Below are positions 9,672 through 14,824 of a DNA stretch of 14,824 nucleotides, one piece after another (position 1 is the stretch's first letter; each line of letters opens with the position of its first letter). Source of the stretch: Echinostoma caproni (Eukaryota; Platyhelminthes; Trematoda; Plagiorchiida; Echinostomatidae); contig UZAN01040570.1 of NCBI GenBank assembly GCA_900618425.1, forward strand, positions 8,588 through 23,411, given 5' to 3'. The notes below the pieces were generated by a model. It was not told where the DNA came from. It worked only from the letters and a program-made list of their open reading frames with translations, and made no database searches. A program made the position numbers and the translations under genes.

Positions 9672-10122
9672 ATCGATTCGTACAGATGATGAGATCCAAA
9701 CAGGTCAATACAACTGTCCAGTGCTTCTTAAGTTTTCAGTTTACGCTTCATTTACATGACGAATTTATCAGATAATGTGTTTGAAGTTCAGATTAAAGTA
9801 ATCTGCTCGATGGTGATAATGAGGATGACCGTTTTAGTGAATGATACCATGTGGCACTACGGTTGTCATTTATCGTAATAGGATGGTTACATATATAAAC
9901 TTTCCACCAACAAATAGCTGTACCATCCATACTGAGGTGCACGTGAAGCTACTAATCAAATGTGGCCAGGGGAAATATATATGCAGGAATGTTAGGTGAT
10001 GGTTTGAACAAACAACCATCATAGGGATGCAATCAACAACCACTAATGAAATACACCTTCTCCCATCAATCTTTAGCCCAAACTCTCAGTCTTAAAACCT
10101 GACTCTAAAATCTTTAGCCAAA

Positions 10123-10185
10123 ATCCGACATGATTTGGCTACGACTTGCAGTCCTTTAGTCTCGGCGCAAAAACGTTTGTCGGAT
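10123..10185. repeat. Spaced inverted repeat
   Basis: ATCCGACA (10123-10130) and TGTCGGAT (10178-10185) are perfect 8-bp complements about 47 bases apart. No element terminal duplication is visible around them. This may be chance. Confidence 0.4.
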
Positions 10186-10733
10186 CAAAAAGTATCGGAA
10201 TATTCTGATGTCACAAAGCTTGATTAGGAATTGAGAAGGCGTGGCGATCGCATGCTGCACTCCATGTTAACTGGATAAGGTTTAACCATTTGACACATCT
10301 CGTACAGCTTCAGTGTTTCTGTATAACATACGATACTCCTGTGGGTGACACCGTTCACAAAAGACACTTCGGTTTAATTACGTTGTAAAATTTGACATAA
10401 TTACCATGGTCTAAGTTGAAGAATTTCGGGATTCGTCCAAAGCTTGATGGACGAAGGTGTAATAACGTAGTAATTTCCTTTTCATTAACTCAGTATACAT
10501 TGGCACAATCAATTTTTTTTGCTAACGAAGCTATAGTCAAGCAAAATGACATCAAACTGATACATTGAAAAATTGACAAATAAACCATTTGTTTTGAAAA
10601 CTGCAATCAATATTTGGTGAACTTTTGTAGGAGTTAAATTAGATTAACTGTTACGCAAGCATATCTTTACTCGTTCTCATCCATATTTCTGTGGTCGCAC
10701 TCACTCCTTCCGTTCCCTGGTGCGGTGAAACAG

Positions 10734-10852
10734 AAACCGAATCCAATCGACCTGGTGGGCTGGAGGATCTGGCATTGAAACCCGCTCACATGTTTGACCA
10801 TCTGGACCTGTTCATCGAATTACAATCACGTAGTTTGGACCAACGCCTACAA
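10734..10852 (+). CDS. CADPS: CAPS/CADPS exon B: segment after the PH domain (partial)
   Basis: Internal exon of the same gene. The acceptor CAG ends at 10733. The first two bases (AA) join the last G of exon A to give Glu, so frame and phase agree. The 40 residues spelled (including the split Glu) contain a short polar lead (TESNRPGG), then LEDLALKPAHMFDHLDLF and IELQSRSLDQRLQ. The FDH-x-x-LF and LD-x-RL pattern matches the conserved CAPS block just C-terminal to the PH domain, which leads into the region used for syntaxin and vesicle priming. The exon ends after a Gln codon on a strong donor, CAA|GTAAGC, in phase 0. The next expected CAPS block, beginning with a GWFSPGQ-type motif, is not found downstream in the window. 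The assignment depends on its pairing with exon A. Confidence 0.85.
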
Positions 10853-12299
10853 GTAAGCGCGGTTTCAGTTTAGCTTTCACAGAGCCCATAAAATGCATTC
10901 ACTGTGTGAACTTTGAAATGCCTGGTTCGTTTTTTCTCCTGTTTTGCTACCGATCATCATAGCCCCAGTTGAAATCAACGTTAATTAGACAGAGGGTTGC
11001 CGGATTTTATTACCAGGCTAATCTACTCCCATGCAGTTGGGCAATGTATTCTTTGCTGACGTAAAGCACGCTGATCTCGCGACAAATTTGGTGTCTCTGT
11101 CCTAAAGAAAACCTCAATCTACGTCCAGGGGCTTAGGAACAAAGGATTTCATCACCTCCTTTCCGAACCCAACTGAGTTATTGTTTCGTCAGAATTTGTA
11201 ACCAATGCCCATGGTTGATCATAACGAATTGCTTATTCGTCGGCGCACCGAGGTTATAGGGAATTTTGTGAAACTACCACGAACTATCAACAAGGATGTA
11301 TTCACAATGGGAGACACGACAAATGACTGATAAAATGTGTTGGAAAAATGCTTTCATCTGATCGATCTCTTGCCGGACACAAAACCGTTTATGGTTCGAC
11401 AGACTAGGAGCACAGAGTAACCCATCAGTACCATTTCATAATATACATCAACTTGTGCACATTTGCAGTGCCCTCTTTGTTAGAGGATAATTAGATCCTT
11501 GTTCAAACCTTCCACTGTAAGAGAACTGTCAATTTCAATCTTGGTTCAACCTCAGTCGATAGCGGGATCAGGGTTGACCTGATAACCACGACCATGATGG
11601 TCTTAGCAACACTTACGAACCAAACTAAATGATTACATCAGGGATTCCTCAACGCGGCCTAGGCATGGGGAACAGGTTATGCAACTGGGGTAGTGTATGA
11701 AGCGAACCTCTGGCAGACATTCTTGAGTAGCTGTGGTTGAACTAACGCAGTAGACAATTTACTTCGTCTTCGAGTTCGTTTTTCACTCGTCTTCATTTTT
11801 TCGTGCACACGTTTCATTTTCCTTTCTCGTAATTTGCTCACATCAAAATTGCACACCCATTATATCAAGTTATGGAAGGTGACCTCTCGATCTGTTGCAA
11901 AAGTTTCGACTATGACACACGTAATTTTCTACTTAAGGCTAACGCCTAACAGGTATGTGCCCTCTTTAACTGACGAACCATCTTTGTAAGTTCCCGATGC
12001 AAAATTCTCTTCATGATGAAGTGACTGAGATACAGTAGTCTCTTTCCACTCTGACAGTGTAAAAGGCAAACAGAATTTGACCTTGAATTTTGCGCAGTAG
12101 ACTACATGAAGAAAGACTCGCTGTTTCACAAACTCACCTGAAAAAGAGGGAGTCTGTTCCGGTATTTTTCCTCTTCTGATATGGTAAATTTCATGAGCAT
12201 TTAGTAGACCACGTATGACAAATCATAAATTTCTTATTCGATCGAAAACATACTATCTCGATGAACGAATTCTTCAAGAACTAATTAAAAAGAGCCGAG

Positions 12300-12415
12300 T
12301 ATATTTACACATTTATATATTTTATATATATTATATATCATATCATTATATTATTATTATATTATATTATTATCATACTATTATTATTATTATATATATT
12401 TATATTTACACATTT
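12300..12415. repeat. AT-rich microsatellite block bounded by a 15-base direct repeat
   Basis: A compound TA/TTA/ATT repeat fills 12315-12400. TATATTTACACATTT occurs at both borders (12300-12314 and 12401-12415), 101 bases apart start to start. The flanking copies are not simple repeat, so the block looks like either an expansion between duplicated flanks or a small insertion with a target-site duplication. The open frame crossing it is low-complexity Tyr/Ile and not a gene. Confidence 0.8.
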
Positions 12416-12504
12416 GGCACGGCTCACCTCCGAGACAAGATTGTTGAAGTATTATGTTTCCTCGAGATCTCAGTTTCCTGTGTGAACTACAGTCACTTCC
12501 ACCT

Positions 12505-12521
12505 CCCCCCCCGGTCGGGGG
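12505..12521. repeat. C-run/G-run hairpin
   Basis: Eight C (12505-12512), GGTC, then five G (12517-12521) can form a 5-bp CCCCC/GGGGG stem with a GGTC loop. It sits about 90 bases after the AT-rich block. It is a likely polymerase-slippage site, with no assigned role. Confidence 0.6.
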
Positions 12522-12596
12522 AAATTTCCGTCATGATTGTGCAACTATGATTTCAGTTATTTTCTCCTTCCGAATACCAAATGATAATGATCAAAA

Positions 12597-12597
12597 N
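12597..12597. other. Ambiguous base (N)
   Basis: A single N in an A-rich stretch shows unresolved assembly. It makes any reading frame across it unreliable. Confidence 0.95.
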
Positions 12598-12946
12598 CAA
12601 AAAGTGTTCACGGATTTCCTCTTTGGGATTCAGTTTAATTTTCCCGGTGAAAATCACCCAAACTGTTGTTCTGAACAAAGATGTCGATTTTAAACGATTT
12701 TTGCTTTGGACTTGATAAAAAAAGGTCATCGATCATTTTTGGAACTTTCAAGATCAGGAAATCAATAATGCGCAAAGCGGAAATCTAGCCCATATCTGGG
12801 CAAGGGTAGAAAACTTGGCAAGCAAAGAACGATCCAATGCACCAAAAGAAAAAAAAATAATTAATCAAGTGTTACTTTATTTCATTGTATGTCGGGGTTG
12901 ACACATTCAAACGGTTGACTCGATTTCGAGTGAATACGCGCAACTG

Positions 12947-12947
12947 N
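12947..12947. other. Ambiguous base (N)
   Basis: A second single N, in intronic sequence with no other feature. Confidence 0.95.
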
Positions 12948-13579
12948 ACTGATTGGCCACGCTCTCGTAATCACTGACCACTTGTTACTGTATGCGAACG
13001 TTAGTCCGTGAACAACGGGACGTACCATAGAAAAGTAGGATTAGTGTTGAGAATACACGTCTACGTTTTCTTCTCTCCTTTTTGTGTCCTAGTTGATGGG
13101 ATTGGTTAGGATCCGAACTTTTCTGTTCCCCTCACCACAGAAATTGCAAAATAAAGGCGGATGAGATCTGCTTTTTGCCACAAAAACCAATGTGCTTCTT
13201 TCTGAGGCAAAGAGAACAGCCCAACATTCAGCACCATTCCAGGTGACATTTCTGAAGTCAAGTTAAGCATTTTCACGCTTTTACGGCAGTGAACGTTTTC
13301 CTGTATTAATGTTTAGTTGTAACACAGGGATACAAAACAATTGGTCTGTACAGGACAAAGTATCCAGATTTCAACTATTAGATCCTCCTAAATCTATGGG
13401 TAGACTGAATGTCTTCCTTCAGTTGGCTCCTTGGAGAGGATAAGCCGGATCTGATGAATATCATGAGATTTTACCGCAGAGAGGTACAAGAGATGCTACA
13501 CACCGTTCTTCAAGGAAGCATCACTAGTCTCTGCACAACTATGAGCGTGTTGCAGGGTGGTAATATGTTGGTGCTTGGT

Positions 13580-13598
13580 TTTCAGTGGATCACTGAAA
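13580..13598. repeat. Short perfect inverted repeat (hairpin)
   Basis: TTTCAGTG (13580-13587) and CACTGAAA (13591-13598) are perfect complements around GAT. The 8-bp stem has a very short loop. It overlaps the end of an unrecognised 66-codon open frame; no terminator role is implied. Confidence 0.6.
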
Positions 13599-14824
13599 CA
13601 TTTCGATAGGTTCAAATGCAGCCCATGAACGCATGCATCTCTATTGAACAGCTTTGCTTTGTAGCTCACGACAGACTTCGCTCGCCACTTGGAGTGTGCG
13701 CAACTTAGCCCTATGCTCTATGTCGTCTCGTTGATGTTTTCATGCGTCGGTTTCTCCCAAATCTGATTCATTTCACCTCTCAATTGGGGTGCCTTGGTGT
13801 GACCACTGATACGGGATTCAGCTTCTTTGAATCACCGATAAAATGTGGATACTCGAGGGAAACAGAAAGAAATGAAATACATAGTGCGACAGAAGTACTC
13901 CACCCCCCTGGAGCTTTGGATTATCTCTGCTCCCTCATGCACGTTCAGCACCATTTTGAGATTATTGACGGAAATGGAATAAAAAAACCATCATCATCTT
14001 ATCCTTAATTTGAAAGAAACCAGGTCAAAAAATCACAAAATCTGTACCGCGACAAAAGTATTACTCTCCCTATGAACTTCACTCGTTAAGGCCACTTTAT
14101 TATTCTGTATAAGATTGCGAATCATATTTGAGTCGACATTATTCCACCTCCCAATCAATAGTGCCTCTAATTTATGTGTTGCGATGTAAACCATGGAGTG
14201 TTGATACCCTTTTCTGCATTCAGGCCACATCATTGTTTTCGAGCTGCGAAAAATAACCAGCAACCGGTTAGATACGGGTAAGGATTTACGGCGATATCAT
14301 GCTGTAAAGTGGCTTCAGGGTGATCACTCAATGTCATTGCTCGCATATGGTGTTTCTCCCATGTACGATTGTATGCATGAGAACATTGCACCGCACGCAG
14401 TATAGCGAGTTTCATTGGGCCGTTGCTTGATCAGACACCCCATAAAATCACGGAGTCGCGATCGCTAAGCCTCTTACAGAAACACCGCTCTTTCCACAGA
14501 TCATACCAGCAGTAGTTACACAAGTCAGGTCCGTCTAAACTCAATTTCTCCTCGTCATCGCTAAAGAAGACGAAATTTCATTCGTCTTTCCAAGATACAC
14601 TAGTTTCAGCTCATAATAAAGCTCATACTGTTTGCCAAGTCGTTAAAACTATGCGTCTTCTCATTTTGTCGTACCTGATCCAAGGGAAATTTTTGAAATA
14701 TTCACTGTACCGTTCGCATCGAATGCTTAATTCAAGCACCGTCTTGGTTTCCTATTCATGTGGAAAACATAAGCAGCAATCAGCCTCTACCTTTTCCCGA
14801 GAGCTTTTTCTAGCATTCAATCCA

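Larger units (their letters stand above)
6916..10733 (+). other. Intron between the two CAPS exons
   Basis: 3818 bases from GTAGG to a CAG acceptor. It is phase 1: exon A leaves G and exon B supplies AA, making Glu. It holds a large imperfect palindrome (7621-7691), a homopyrimidine tract (8256-8280), a tRNA-like element (9604-9671) and a widely spaced 8-bp inverted repeat (10123-10185). 6916-7600 and 7700-8250 show nothing recognisable. 8290-9600 contains an unexplained 147-codon minus-strand frame (8835-9278) with no known domain and no matching splice context. 9680-10700 is AT-rich filler. The PH-to-downstream alignment needs no further exon between A and B, though a small alternative exon cannot be excluded. 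Confidence 0.8.
10853..14824 (+). other. Downstream intron of the CAPS gene (partial, 3' end outside window)
   Basis: Begins with the donor GTAAGC and shows no further CAPS exon before the window ends. 10853-12299 has nothing recognisable. 12300-12521 has the AT-rich block and C/G hairpin. 12522-14824 contains two ambiguous bases, a short hairpin (13580-13598) and several short open frames (for example 13409-13609 and 13742-14008) without known motifs or convincing flanking splice sites. I searched the frames for the expected next CAPS motifs and found none. Confidence 0.65.

Noticed and set aside
12215..12693. Two frames over the AT block and the N.
   Set aside because: Low-complexity translation and an ambiguous base; no coding signal.
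13742..14008. An 88-codon + frame, tested as a next CAPS exon.
   Set aside because: Residues do not match the expected downstream CAPS motif, and no splice pair with the right phase was found.

Overview
This window looks like intronic, repeat-bearing DNA of a flatworm, most likely a digenean trematode. The evidence is two short spliced exons of an animal neurosecretion gene, introns of at least 3.8 kb, long TA microsatellites, tRNA-derived elements and a decayed LINE. No bacterial operon, CRISPR array, rRNA or intact transposon gene is visible. The trematode assignment is an inference from exon divergence and repeat style; only 'metazoan' is solid.

The one host gene runs on the + strand and is recognisable as CAPS/CADPS (calcium-dependent secretion activator, UNC-31 family), which primes dense-core vesicles for regulated exocytosis. 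Exon A (6496-6915) encodes a Ser-rich stretch followed by the C-terminal part of the PH domain. Exon B (10734-10852) encodes the segment just after the PH domain. Exon A ends in phase 1 and exon B starts with two bases that complete a Glu codon, so the two join cleanly across a 3818-base intron (6916-10733). Exon B ends at a codon boundary on a good donor. Exons further 5' and 3' must lie outside the window, so 1-6495 and 10853-14824 read as parts of flanking introns.

Layout: 1-6495 is the upstream intron. It carries a tRNA-like element on the minus strand (1094-1164), a (TA)16 tract (2409-2440), small hairpins, and a decayed sense-oriented CR1/Jockey-like non-LTR retrotransposon (about 4145-5633) with an intact YADD motif but stops and frameshifts. 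Exon A follows at 6496-6915. The middle intron holds a 70-base imperfect palindrome (7621-7691), a homopyrimidine tract (8256-8280) and a second tRNA-like element with a perfect T-arm (9604-9671). Exon B follows at 10734-10852. The downstream intron holds an AT-rich block bounded by a 15-base direct repeat (12300-12415), a C/G hairpin, two ambiguous bases and otherwise undistinguished sequence.

I do not see strong evidence for a new biological system. The most interesting points are the Ser/Arg-rich insertion in the CAPS PH domain, the divergent Gly/Ser linker after it, and the strong palindrome in the middle intron.
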